In this document: piece after piece, positions 34,587 through 42,715 of the stretch
Numbering within the stretch: position 1 is the stretch's first letter
How the letters are laid out: every line of letters begins with the position of its first letter
NCBI GenBank assembly: GCA_032355985.1
Contig: JAUKVZ010000007.1
Location: 124,001 to 188,000 of the forward strand
Origin: Sarcodiotheca gaudichaudii
Lineage: Eukaryota > Rhodophyta > Florideophyceae > Gigartinales > Solieriaceae
DNA length: 64,000 nucleotides
Reading direction: 5' to 3'
Made by a program: the position numbers and the translations under genes
Notes under the pieces: generated by a model
Databases searched by the model: none
Seen by the model: only the letters and a program-made list of their open reading frames with translations
What the model was told of the DNA's origin: nothing

Positions 34587-35591
34587 TCAATTGCGCTTGT
34601 GGGCGTGTTTGTCTTTGTGCGCTTTTTTGGTGGTGACGAGGCCGCCTTCGGTTTGCCAGTTGTATTCCATGAATCGTGCGGCTTGTTCGGCGGTTTGTTG
34701 GCCGAGGAGTTGGCTGACGAGGTGGAGGCTGCCGTCGATGCCGGCGGAGATGCCTGCGGTTGTGATGATGCGGCCGTTGTCGACGAATCGGGCTTCGGGT
34801 TCGACGGTGATGGAGTCGTATTCCTGGAGTCCGGGGATGGCGGTGTAGTGGGATGTTGCGCTGAGGCCATCGAGGAGGCCGAGATCGGCGAGGACGAGTG
34901 CGCCATTGCAGACGGAGAGGATGTGATCGCCTTCGTGTGCGACGCGTTTGATCCAGGCGGACATCTTCGGGTTTTGCATGATGGATGTGACGTCGCCGCC
35001 GGGGATGACGAGGATGGATGGGATGGGGGCTGTTTCGATGGTGTGCTCTGGTGTGATTTCGACGAAGCCCATGCTGGAGATGGGGTTGGGGTTTGCCGCG
35101 ACTGTGAAGACATCGAAGTGATGGCGTCCGGCGACGGCGAAGACTTCGCCGGGGCCTGCGAAGTCGAGCAGTTCGACGCCGGGGAAGATGAGGATGGCGA
35201 CTTTGGGCTTGTCACTGAGGACGGCGACGGGGTCGGCGAGGAAGTGTGTGCGGCAATTGTCTGAGCCGAAGATGTAAATGCGCTGGTCGTGGACGGCGAA
35301 GCGGGCGGGATCACCCTGCACACCGGCCATGACGGCGCATTCGGCGTCTTTCTGGATGGACCAGCGCGCGGGATCTTCGAGGAAGGTGTCGCGCGTGCGC
35401 TCGGATGAGAAGTAGTAGAGCAGGTCGTTGCTCTTTACCGTGATGGTCTTGGCGCCTTCGACTTCCTTGCCTTTGCAGAGAAGGACGGGGTCGAGGCCGT
35501 TGAGTGCGGCCTTCTTTTCGCCGGCGCTTGCTGTTGCGCTTAGGAGCGCGATGGTGAGAACGCAGATGATGAGTTGGGTTGCTCGCAGCAT
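34587..35591 (-). CDS. Exported YHS + DJ-1/PfpI domain protein
   Basis: A 334-aa protein with a signal peptide (residues 1-23). Residues 28-125 look like two YHS-type metal-binding-like modules ('LNGLDPVLLCKGKEVEGAK', 'YYFSSERTRDTFLEDPARW', 'IYIFGSDNCRTHFLADP'). Residues 128-310 form a DJ-1/PfpI domain, with the nucleophile-elbow Cys in 'ILSVCNGALVLADLGLLDG' and a nearby His in 'LSATSHYTAIPGL'. Family members include amidases, chaperones and isocyanide hydratases; the export signal is uncommon. It follows a cytoplasmic DJ-1/AraC regulator by 13 bp, so the two form an operon. Substrate unknown. Confidence 0.85.
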   Translation of the reverse strand: MLRATQLIICVLTIALLSATASAGEKKAALNGLDPVLLCKGKEVEGAKTITVKSNDLLYYFSSERTRDTFLEDPARWSIQKDAECAVMAGVQGDPARFAVHDQRIYIFGSDNCRTHFLADPVAVLSDKPKVAILIFPGVELLDFAGPGEVFAVAGRHHFDVFTVAANPNPISSMGFVEITPEHTIETAPIPSILVIPGGDVTSIMQNPKMSAWIKRVAHEGDHILSVCNGALVLADLGLLDGLSATSHYTAIPGLQEYDSITVEPEARFVDNGRIITTAGISAGIDGSLHLVSQLLGQQTAEQAARFMEYNWQTEGGLVTTKKAHKDKHAHKRN

Positions 35592-35604
35592 GGGCTGTTT
35601 CCTT

Positions 35605-36606
35605 TCAGGTTGCGGAGCTGGTGTGGCCGTTTCGGCGCTGGTAGTCGCTGGGAAGGACGCCGAGTTGTCTTGTGCAGGCTCGGCGGAGGCGTTCGACTGT
35701 GCCGAAGCCGGTGTCGCGGGCGACTTGTTTGAGTGAGGCTTCGGGGGATTCGAGGAGTCTTCGTGCGGCGTCGACGCGGGCGCGTTCGAGGAACTCGGAT
35801 GGGGATATTCCGCGGCGCTGGGTGAAGATGCGGCGGAGATGGCGTTCGCTTATGCCGGCGCGTTCGGCGAGGGCTTCGACGGTGAGATCTTCGGTGAGAT
35901 TGTCGAGCGCCCAGTTGAGAAGATCTTCGAGCTCGTCGGCTTCTTCGGATTGGGCGAGAAGATGGGCGCTGTACTGCGCCTGTCCTCCGGGGCGGCGCAG
36001 GAAGACGACGAGCTCGCGCGCGACGGCTTGCGCTACGGTGCGGGAGTGATCTTCTTCGATGAGGGCGATGGCGAGATCGATGCCGGCGCTGATGCCGGCG
36101 GAGGTCCAGATGTTTTCATCGCGCACGTAGATGTCATCGGGGCGGACGGTGATGTTGTTGTAGGCCTGGAGTTTGTGCGCTGATTCCCAGTGGGTTGTGG
36201 CGCTGCGGCCATCGAGAAGGCCGGCTTCGGCGAGGACGAGCGCGCCGGTGCAGACGGAGACGAGGCGGGATGTGCGCTCGGACATGCGCTGGATCCAGCG
36301 GATGACGCGGGCGTCGAGCATGGGCGATATGTCTGCGGCGCCGGGGATGAGGAGTGTGTGGACGCCATCGCGGGCGCGCATCCATGAGGCGGTGGCGCAC
36401 ATGTGGATGCCGCCTTCGAGGGGGACGGGGCCGACGCGTTCTCCGATGAGTTCGAGTGAGTAGGCATCGGGGGCGGCGGGGTGTTGTGTGCGCAGGATGC
36501 GGTTGGCGGCGCTGAAGGCGCTTAATGGGCCGGTGACATCGAGGATCTCGGCGCCGGGCGGGAGGAGGATGGCGATGCGGCGGTTTTTCGGAGGTTTTGC
36601 GCCCAT
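35605..36606 (-). CDS. GlxA-type transcriptional regulator (DJ-1/PfpI + AraC)
   Basis: A 333-aa regulator. Residues 8-190 are a DJ-1/PfpI-like sensing domain ('SVCTGALVLAEAGLLDGRSATTHW'-type elbow, split by family variation), and residues 215-325 are an AraC DNA-binding domain with two helix-turn-helices ('TVEALAERAGISERHLRRIF' and 'SLKQVARDTGFGTVERLRRA'). The downstream gene encodes an exported DJ-1 protein, a likely target. Start at 36606 chosen because the domain starts there; the frame is open to 36834 over Arg/Pro-rich sequence. Confidence 0.92.
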   Translation of the reverse strand: MGAKPPKNRRIAILLPPGAEILDVTGPLSAFSAANRILRTQHPAAPDAYSLELIGERVGPVPLEGGIHMCATASWMRARDGVHTLLIPGAADISPMLDARVIRWIQRMSERTSRLVSVCTGALVLAEAGLLDGRSATTHWESAHKLQAYNNITVRPDDIYVRDENIWTSAGISAGIDLAIALIEEDHSRTVAQAVARELVVFLRRPGGQAQYSAHLLAQSEEADELEDLLNWALDNLTEDLTVEALAERAGISERHLRRIFTQRRGISPSEFLERARVDAARRLLESPEASLKQVARDTGFGTVERLRRACTRQLGVLPSDYQRRNGHTSSAT

Positions 36607-36695
36607 GGTGAGATGATGGGCGAGAATTGGGATGTCCTCAAGGACATAGTTCGTGCAAAATCGGACATCTGGTCGAGGCTCAGGTTTGGGCGGGA

Positions 36696-37085
36696 TCAGC
36701 CGGCGTTTGCGTTGGGCAGGCCGCATTGCTGGCGCATGCGTCTTCGGTAGCGCCATTTTGCGAAGCACTTGTATGCAAGGTCTGCGCAGGGTCGAATCAG
36801 CGGCCATCGCGTCGGCGCCCAGAGCCAGCCGCAACCGAGGGCTTCATAGGCACGCCTGAAGACTTCGACTCCTTCGATGACCGGCTGTCCGGGCGCTCGA
36901 CCGTGGATGGAGCGCATGGCGTCGTCATAGGTGATGCCGAGATCATTGGACTCGAAATCGAGGTCGGTGAGATTCGTCACGCGCAGCCTGCCGCGGCCGC
37001 GATCCAGGCGCAGCATGAGCCGGGCTTCTCGGCTGCACATGGAGCAGCCCCCATCGACGAAGATTTCGAATTCGCAGTTCGCCAT
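36696..37085 (-). CDS. DCC-family (DUF393) thiol-disulfide oxidoreductase-like protein
   Basis: A 129-aa protein opening with a beta strand and 'VDGGCSMCSREARLML', the Asp-x-x-Cys-x-x-Cys motif that names the DCC family (Cys15 and Cys18 in the 129-aa form). Members are thioredoxin-like and membrane associated, of uncertain redox role. The C-terminal half has the usual 'VFRRAYEALGCGWLWAPTRWP' hydrophobic patch. Start at 37085 puts the motif near the N-terminus, as in the family; the frame is open to 37166. Divergent from the next gene. Confidence 0.88.
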   Translation of the reverse strand: MANCEFEIFVDGGCSMCSREARLMLRLDRGRGRLRVTNLTDLDFESNDLGITYDDAMRSIHGRAPGQPVIEGVEVFRRAYEALGCGWLWAPTRWPLIRPCADLAYKCFAKWRYRRRMRQQCGLPNANAG

Positions 37086-37231
37086 TAAAAGAGACTTCGT
37101 CTGAGGCGGGGCTGTGGATTCATCGATCCCGGCAGATGGGTCTGCTTCCGGACCCTGCTTCAACACGGCCTGTATGCTCAGTGAGGTTGATCGCTTCGGC
37201 CTCGTGCCCTGACGTTTGGGATCATCATTCG

Positions 37232-37651
37232 GTGCTTATCTGGATTGAGAACAACCAGGCGCTTCTCTGGTCGTTCGGCGGCATCTCGGTTCTGGTGTTC
37301 ATCGGCAGTCTGCTGCTGATGCCGATGCTGGTGGCGCGCATTCCGGCGGACTATTTCGTTCACGACACGCGGCCGCGGAGCTGGATCGCAGAGACGCATC
37401 CGGTTGTGCGCGTTGTCATTCACCTCGGCAAGAACGCGCTTGGCGCGCTGCTTCTGGTGATGGGCGTGGTGATGCTGTTTATGCCCGGGCAGGGTCTGCT
37501 GACGATGTTTGCCGGTCTTGTGCTCTTGGATCTGCCGGGGAAGTATCGGTTTGAGAAGTGGCTTGTTGCGCGGCGCTCGGTGTTTGGATCGTTGAATTGG
37601 ATTCGACGTCGTTCGAAGCGGGATCCGCTGGAGGCGCCGGTGCGGTCATGA
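37232..37651 (+). CDS. Small membrane protein, PGPGW-like
   Basis: A 139-aa protein with two clear transmembrane segments at about 11-32 and 70-88, and a third hydrophobic stretch after the 'MPGQGLLTMFAGLVLLDLPG' turn that defines this PGPGW/TMEM-like family. A basic C-terminus (RRRSKRD) faces the cytoplasm. The start is probably GTG 37232; an ATG at 37136 would add 32 residues with no family resemblance and would overlap the divergent gene. It overlaps the convergent decarboxylase by 6 bp. Confidence 0.72.
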   Translation: MLIWIENNQALLWSFGGISVLVFIGSLLLMPMLVARIPADYFVHDTRPRSWIAETHPVVRVVIHLGKNALGALLLVMGVVMLFMPGQGLLTMFAGLVLLDLPGKYRFEKWLVARRSVFGSLNWIRRRSKRDPLEAPVRS

Positions 37652-39046
37652 CTGTCGCTCCTGCTTTGCGCAGCGGAGGATGGAGTCGACGGAGATGTCG
37701 ATGTCTTGTTCTGTCGTTGGCCAGGCGGAGACGGAGAGGCGGAGGGAGCGCTTGCCCTGCCAGGTTGTGGCGCCGAGCCAGCAGACGCCTTCTTGCTGAA
37801 CGCGTTTGACGATGGCGTTGGTGTGGTCGGTCTGGTTTTTGCCGTCGGGGGCTTCGAAGTGGATGATGACCTGGTTCAGGACGACGTCGTTGCGGATGTG
37901 GGCGCCGTCTTGTGTGAGGCGGTCGGCGGCGCGGCGGGCGAGATTGCATGTGCGGCTGATGAGGTCGGCGACGCCTTCTCTGCCGAGTTCCTTGAGCGCT
38001 GCGTAGATGGGGATGGCGCGGGCGCGGCGGGAGCTTTCGGGGGTGTGGACGCAGGGGTCGAGGTCGGTGTCTGACTTGACGAGGTAGTCGCCTTTGTAGT
38101 TGGTTGATGCGCGCAGGGCGTTTCCATCGCGGACGATGACGATGCCGGCGTCGTAGGTGGTGTTGAGCCACTTGTGCGCATCGGTGGCCCAGGAGTTCGC
38201 GGCTTCGACGCCTTTGGCGAGATGCGCCTTGTCAGGACAGGCGCGGGCCCAGAGGCCGAAGGCGCCGTCGACGTGGAGCCAGCAGTTTTTGTGTGCGCGG
38301 CAGGCTTGTGCGATGGGTTCGAAGGGATCGAATGAACCTGTGTCGACGTTGCCGGCCTGGGCGCAGACGATGGTCGGGGCGTCTGAGTTTTCGAGTTCCT
38401 GTTCGAGCGCGCTTGCGATCATGCGGCCCTGATCGTCGCAGGGGATGCGGATGGCTGTGTCGGCGCCGAGGCCGAGCATGGCGAGTGCGCGATCGATTGT
38501 GCCGTGGGTTTCGGCGGTGGTGATGATGCGCAGATGCGGGGCGCCGTAGAGGCCTTGTGATGAGACGTTCCATCCGGCGCGCTGGAGGAGGGATTGTCTT
38601 GCGGCGCAGAGGGCCATGAAGTTGGCCATCTGGCAGCCGGTGACGAAGCCGACGGCGCTGTCGCGCGGGAGGTCGAGGAGATTGAGGATCCAGTTTGCGG
38701 TGATGGTTTCGATGGCGGCCGCGGCTGGGGAGAGTGCGACGAAGCCGGCGCATTGATCCCATGTTGAGACGAGCCAGTCTGCTGCGCGGGCGGAGGGAAG
38801 GGCTGCGCCGATGACGAAGCCGAAGAAGCGAGGGCCTGCGCTTGCGACGATGCCGGGGTCTGCTGCGCTTGCGAGATGTTCGATGATGTCTTCCGCGCGC
38901 TGGCCTTTGGCTGGAAGTTCAGCGCCGAGGGCTTTGATGAGATCGGATTGCGCGGGGAGCGGGCCGACGAAGCGGTCGTTGACGGTTTCGAGGTATCGCT
39001 CGGCGAGGTGGGTTGTGCGCTGGAGGAGGGATTGGGTTGTTGGCAT
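37646..39046 (-). CDS. Group II pyridoxal-phosphate decarboxylase
   Basis: A 466-aa enzyme of the aromatic-L-amino-acid/glutamate decarboxylase group. The PLP Lys292 lies in 'ATDAHKWLN', and the PLP-ring Asp and neighbours in 'HVDGAFG' (258-264). 'GPRFFGFVIGAALP' at about 71-84 and 'GFVTGCQMANFMAL' at about 133-146 are also typical of the family. The overall sequence is closest in style to aromatic amino-acid or tyrosine decarboxylase-like proteins, but substrate specificity cannot be read from the sequence. Stand-alone gene. Confidence 0.9.
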   Translation of the reverse strand: MPTTQSLLQRTTHLAERYLETVNDRFVGPLPAQSDLIKALGAELPAKGQRAEDIIEHLASAADPGIVASAGPRFFGFVIGAALPSARAADWLVSTWDQCAGFVALSPAAAAIETITANWILNLLDLPRDSAVGFVTGCQMANFMALCAARQSLLQRAGWNVSSQGLYGAPHLRIITTAETHGTIDRALAMLGLGADTAIRIPCDDQGRMIASALEQELENSDAPTIVCAQAGNVDTGSFDPFEPIAQACRAHKNCWLHVDGAFGLWARACPDKAHLAKGVEAANSWATDAHKWLNTTYDAGIVIVRDGNALRASTNYKGDYLVKSDTDLDPCVHTPESSRRARAIPIYAALKELGREGVADLISRTCNLARRAADRLTQDGAHIRNDVVLNQVIIHFEAPDGKNQTDHTNAIVKRVQQEGVCWLGATTWQGKRSLRLSVSAWPTTEQDIDISVDSILRCAKQERQS

Positions 39047-39100
39047 GGGGGCTCCGGCTTTGAATCGTGCTTGCGATTCTAGCGGCGCCCTGTGCTCCCC

Positions 39101-39550
39101 TTAGTCTGCAAGCACTTCGATCGCATCGCCCGGTTTGCAGGCGCCTTGTTTTTCGACGCTGCCAAAGACGCCGGCTCGGTGGTCGGGTTCGAGGGCGTCT
39201 CTCAATCCGGGTTTGAGTTCGTCCATCAGTTCGCAGGGGCGAGTTCTGTCGTTGATGCGGATGATGGCGTCGCCGACTTTGATTCGTTTGTCGATGAGGC
39301 TGCCCATGTCGAGGCCTTCGACGAGGACGTTGGCGCGGCGGGTGTGCCAGGGGAGGTCGGGGGCGTTGAGTTCCTGCTGGACGACTTGCCAGTCTTCGGC
39401 GCTGATGAAAGTGACGCCGCGGCGGGGTGAGACTTTGATGTCTGCGGTGATGCCGCCGCCTTCGACGATTTGCGCGCTATCGATCACTTGCATCGGTCCG
39501 TTCTTTTTGGAGCGGATGGCGATGGACTTGATGACGCCGCGGGCGGTCAT
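39101..39550 (-). CDS. MOSC-domain protein
   Basis: A 149-aa single-domain protein. 'RRANVLVEGLDMGSL', 'IKVGDAIIRINDRTRPCELMD' (with the conserved Cys) and the C-terminal 'KQGACKPGDAIEVL' are typical of MOSC domains, which handle activated sulfur in molybdenum-cofactor-related chemistry. Its start overlaps the stop of the upstream nitrilase by 4 bp (ATGA), so the two are co-translated. The start at 39550 gives the usual compact MOSC length. Confidence 0.9.
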   Translation of the reverse strand: MTARGVIKSIAIRSKKNGPMQVIDSAQIVEGGGITADIKVSPRRGVTFISAEDWQVVQQELNAPDLPWHTRRANVLVEGLDMGSLIDKRIKVGDAIIRINDRTRPCELMDELKPGLRDALEPDHRAGVFGSVEKQGACKPGDAIEVLAD

Positions 39551-40434
39551 GCCTGAGTCTCCATGCGCGACGGGTAGCCATGTGTGCAGGCGGGGGCGCT
39601 CTGGGCGATGGCCTGCCACTCGGCCGCGTAGTCGGCGGCGCGGACGGGAAGGTAGCCGGGGTAGTCGAAGCGAGCCTTTTTGATGGCGTTGCGATCGATT
39701 GTGCACACGCCGACGGGGTCGGTCGTTTCGAGGAGGACTTCGCCCTTGGGGGATGTGACGACGGAGGCGCCGCCGATGAGGACGCCGTCTTCGGCGCTGG
39801 GTCTATTGACGGAGGCGACGAAGCAGGCGCTTGTCAATGCGTTGGCGATGAAGACGGGCTTCCAGCGATCGAAGGTTGCGAGCTCCGTCGCGCGGGGGTT
39901 GCAGATGAGCTCTGCGCCTTTGGCGCCGAGAAGGTGCGCGCCTTGCGGGCGGTTTATGTCGGAGCAGATCTGCACGCCGATGGGAAGCGGGAGGTTGGCG
40001 TCTGCGCCGAAGACGGGGGCGATATCCGTGCCCTGGTCGTAGTGGCTTGTCTCCCAGAAGCCGGGCTCTTCGGGGACGTGGCATTTGGCGAACGTGCCGA
40101 CGAGGTCGCCATCACAGCTGAAGACGAGCGCGGTGTTGTAGCGGCGGCCGGTGTCGGGGTTTTTGATGATGGCGCCGCCGACGATGGCGATTTCGAACTC
40201 GCGCGCGACATCGGACTGGAGTTGATGGCGCTGGCCTCCGGGGGCTTCGGCGTCGTCATCGATCGCTTTGGTCGTCGCCGGCGCCCAGCGGTTGAGGGGG
40301 ATCTCGGGCAGGATGGCGAGCTGCGCGCCCTGGTCTTTTGCGTCTGCGATGCGAGCGCGCAGGCGATCCGGCGCGCTGTCATCGAAAAACGTATCGCTGA
40401 TCAGCGCGATGATGACTTCGTTGTCAGTTGGCAT
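39547..40434 (-). CDS. Carbon-nitrogen hydrolase (nitrilase superfamily)
   Basis: A 295-aa enzyme with the complete catalytic triad: Glu44 (in AILPEIPL), Lys117 (in FAKCHVPEE) and Cys157 (in VQICSDI). Family members hydrolyse amides, nitriles or N-carbamoyl compounds. The C-terminal 'NRPSAEDGVLIGGASVV' and 'FDYPGYLPVR' are consistent with the amidase branches. Substrate unknown. Coupled to a MOSC gene, a combination that hints at sulfur- or cofactor-linked chemistry. Confidence 0.9.
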   Translation of the reverse strand: MPTDNEVIIALISDTFFDDSAPDRLRARIADAKDQGAQLAILPEIPLNRWAPATTKAIDDDAEAPGGQRHQLQSDVAREFEIAIVGGAIIKNPDTGRRYNTALVFSCDGDLVGTFAKCHVPEEPGFWETSHYDQGTDIAPVFGADANLPLPIGVQICSDINRPQGAHLLGAKGAELICNPRATELATFDRWKPVFIANALTSACFVASVNRPSAEDGVLIGGASVVTSPKGEVLLETTDPVGVCTIDRNAIKKARFDYPGYLPVRAADYAAEWQAIAQSAPACTHGYPSRMETQA

Positions 40435-40448
40435 GTGGGGTTGGTCCC

Positions 40449-41024
40449 TTAGTCCATGTGATCGTCTTCGAAGTCTTCGAAGCGGAGGTAATCGAGGGCG
40501 ACGCTGGCGCCGGCCATGAGGCCCTTCTGGCCGCCGATGTAGACGGCGACACCGTTCTGGAAGGGCGCGGTGCCCTGTGCGCCGGCGTCACCGGCGACTG
40601 CGGTGGCGGTGCCGGAGCCTTCGAGCCTGTTCTCTCTGAAGCGTTCGAATGCGGTTTCGTCTTCAAAGATGAAGAGCATCTTCATGCCCTGGCCGCCGAG
40701 CTGGAGACCGGCGGAGGCGGTGTTGATGGCTGCCCAGCCGACCTGGGTGCCGCCCGGGCGTTCGACGAGGCCACGTCCGAAGCGGCCGCCGAGGATGAAG
40801 ATGCCCCACTGTCCGACGCCGGGGAAGACTGCATATCCGGCGGAGTGTCGGATCTGTGTGCGGATGCCGGGGACGGTGTCTTCGAAGTATTCGAGGGCGG
40901 CGTGCGATTCCTTGACGAATGACTTGCGATCCTCGCCGCTGGGCTTGGTGTTGCAGCCTGCGAGCGTGAGCATGGAGATCGCGAGCAGGATTGTGAGCGC
41001 GACGGCGAGCGGTCGTTGCAGCAT
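40449..41024 (-). CDS. SYLF/Ysc84-domain lipoprotein
   Basis: A 191-aa predicted lipoprotein (lipobox LAGC, Cys24). The SYLF (Ysc84) domain covers about residues 58-190: 'SAGYAVFPGVGQWGIFILGG', 'GRGLVERPG', a 'GLQLGGQGMKMLFIFEDE' stretch, and 'GLMAGASVALDYLRFED'. SYLF domains bind phosphoinositides in eukaryotes and are of unknown role in bacterial envelopes. It is followed by the nitrilase gene after 14 bp. It stood directly downstream of comM before the insertion described at 41.1-43.0 kb, if that interpretation is correct. Confidence 0.88.
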   Translation of the reverse strand: MLQRPLAVALTILLAISMLTLAGCNTKPSGEDRKSFVKESHAALEYFEDTVPGIRTQIRHSAGYAVFPGVGQWGIFILGGRFGRGLVERPGGTQVGWAAINTASAGLQLGGQGMKMLFIFEDETAFERFRENRLEGSGTATAVAGDAGAQGTAPFQNGVAVYIGGQKGLMAGASVALDYLRFEDFEDDHMD

Positions 41025-41147
41025 GGCTTGGTCTCCCTTGTGTCAATCGCGCGGCGTTTGTTGCGCTGCGCGGGTGATTCCTCCTGAGCGGAGTGGCGGC
41101 GAGATTCTACACGAGGGTGGGAATTGGTGGAATCGGTGTGGATTGTC

Positions 41148-41445
41148 GGCGTTGGAGCGGATTCGTCGGCGCGGGCGCGCGTGGTTACACCCGCCGATCC
41201 AGCAGTCGGTATTGCACGGCTTCGGCGATGTGGGGTGTGTCGAGTTCTTCTTTTTCCTCGATGTCGGCGATGGTTCGGGCGACGCGGCGGATTTTGTCGT
41301 AGGCGCGGGCGGAGAGGCCGAGGTCGGTGATGGCCTGGCCGAGGATGGCGGTGGCGCTTTCGGTCATGGGGGCGAGGTCGTCGAGATCCTTGCCGCGGAG
41401 GGCGGCGTTGAGGTGAGCGCCTTGTCAGTCGATCTGACGGCGGCG
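41148..41445. repeat. Copy A of the comM 3'-end duplication (298 bp)
   Basis: Aligned without gaps to 42716-43013 with 15 mismatches (95% identity), same orientation. It encodes, on the minus strand, the last part of ComM down to its stop codon: over the final 60 residues it differs by one amino acid (Glu for Gln), most nucleotide changes being silent. It has no upstream part of comM, so it is a gene fragment. Its upper end joins the truncated secreted-protein gene at an 8-bp microhomology (CGGCGGCG, 41438-41445). Confidence 0.9.
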
Positions 41446-41621
41446 AACTCAAATTGGACATGCGCCTTGTGGGCGATCTCCCGCCGCTGTTTGGCGGTGA
41501 GTCCGGAGCTAGTGAAGCTAAGGATGACTTCTATGTCGGCGCGAGCGAACTGCGCGCCTGCCGCACCGGCGAGGAGCGCGGCGGCAATCGTCAGTCGGCG
41601 GCAGATTAGGATATTGCGCAC
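41364..41621 (-). pseudogene. Truncated gene for a small secreted protein (copy A), fused to comM 3' sequence
   Basis: GTG start at 41621, a signal peptide (hydrophobic core AAALLAGAAGA), then about 35 residues (ADIEVILSFTSSGLTAKQ...FEF) homologous to the gene fragment at 42497-42706. At 41445 the frame runs into the comM duplicate out of frame and stops at 41364, so the last about 24 residues are foreign. The 3' part of the original gene is missing here. The family is not recognised. Confidence 0.6.
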
Positions 41622-41706
41622 GATTCGCTTTCCTATCTGTCGTTCGCAGGCGGCGACTTCGCTTTTGCCGCGCGAGTCGCCCAATGCGCCGCGTGTGAGC
41701 GCTACT

Positions 41707-42504
41707 TCAGAGCGGTGCCGGCCGAGTGGAGGGATTACTCTCGTCTAACAGAGCGAGCGCTGTGCGGAGCGCCAAACTCTCTGGATTAGTCTCATAGTCT
41801 TCCAGAACACCTAGAGACTCTAGCAAATGCGACCAGTGCTTAAACCCGCGCATCAGTACATCTGCGGCATCGCCAAGACATGTGGTACCTGAACTGCAAT
41901 CATTGAATCGCTGCCAGGTACCGTCGCCTTGCCAGATCGGGATGCTGAATGGAATTGGATTGGGATTGGAAACCGCGAGGATTGTCTCCTTCCAATCACC
42001 TCGATACCAAAATTCAACAACTCCACTGTTACTTGTGTCGAAATGGACTAGGTTGATATACGGATACACGCCAGACCGATTGTGGACGCCACCGTGTTTC
42101 TTCGTATTGATCAAGTCAGCCGCAACTAGGAGTTCTTGTGACTTCTCAACATGTTCTTCGATTGCTCGCGTGTTCGCGCCGTGAAGTTTCGCCCAACGCT
42201 TGAGCCAGTCCTTGAGATGCCAAATCCCGCGAGCCAGATCGTAAACCAAGTCTTCGATGGCCTCATGAGGTTGTGTCAGTTCCTTGACACTAACACGGAA
42301 ACCGGAGCCAGAGGGGATAGGCGGCATGATGTCGAAGCACACCTGAAACGCCGGAGACTCCGGAGGCCGCCCGTCAAGCCGTCGGAACATCTGCAGTGGA
42401 ATCGTCAACGAGTAGTGCTTTCGCAGGATCCGTCGGATCTCGCTTCTCAACTCATACGAAACCTGCTCCTTAGTCAATTTACTAGCAGTTCGTTTATTAG
42501 TCAT
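41707..42504 (-). CDS. Accessory protein of unknown function (WHLKDW/KH motifs), AT-richer
   Basis: A 265-aa protein coded with many A/T-ending codons, unlike all its neighbours, and therefore probably acquired by transfer. The middle has 'DLARGIWHLKDWLKRWAKLHG' and 'LLVAADLINTKKHGG', a pairing of a Trp/His helix with an N-x2-KH motif that I associate with uncharacterised accessory proteins and that could be a HEPN-like helical core; this is a weak inference. The C-terminal third is helical, with 'DAADVLMRGFKHWSHLLESLG'. No signal peptide. Its ATG overlaps by 8 nt the stop of the gene fragment at 42497-42706, so the two were once a translationally coupled pair. It is bracketed by duplicated comM ends. 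Confidence 0.75.
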   Translation of the reverse strand: MTNKRTASKLTKEQVSYELRSEIRRILRKHYSLTIPLQMFRRLDGRPPESPAFQVCFDIMPPIPSGSGFRVSVKELTQPHEAIEDLVYDLARGIWHLKDWLKRWAKLHGANTRAIEEHVEKSQELLVAADLINTKKHGGVHNRSGVYPYINLVHFDTSNSGVVEFWYRGDWKETILAVSNPNPIPFSIPIWQGDGTWQRFNDCSSGTTCLGDAADVLMRGFKHWSHLLESLGVLEDYETNPESLALRTALALLDESNPSTRPAPL

Positions 42505-42706
42505 CCTTGTGCCCGACTTCGAATTGAAACTCGTGCATCATCTCGGGTGTTGTCAACAATGGTAAATAGAGGGTGTCACCAACACTAAGGCTAGCGGCGG
42601 TGAACTCAAATGGGACATGCACTTTCTTTGCGATCTCCTGCTGCTGTTTGGCGGTGAGGCCGGAGTGTGTGAAGTCGAGAATGACTTCGATATCGCTGCT
42701 TGCCGC
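42497..42706 (-). pseudogene. 5'-truncated gene for a small secreted-type protein (copy B)
   Basis: An open frame of about 69 codons ending in TAA at 42497-42499, coding DIEVILDFTHSGLTAKQ... and a C-terminus 'MMHEFQFEVGHKDD'. Its first 35 residues match the protein at 41364-41621 (about 75% identical by eye), but the signal peptide and start codon are absent: upstream the frame runs into the comM 3' region with no ATG, GTG or TTG. It overlaps the start of the next gene by 8 nt. Together with copy A it seems to represent the two halves of one gene family member. Confidence 0.55.
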
Positions 42707-42715
42707 GAAAACGCA

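Noticed and set aside
36690-37166. Plus-strand frames across the DCC gene
   Set aside because: Shadows of the DCC-family gene, which has a clear motif on the minus strand.
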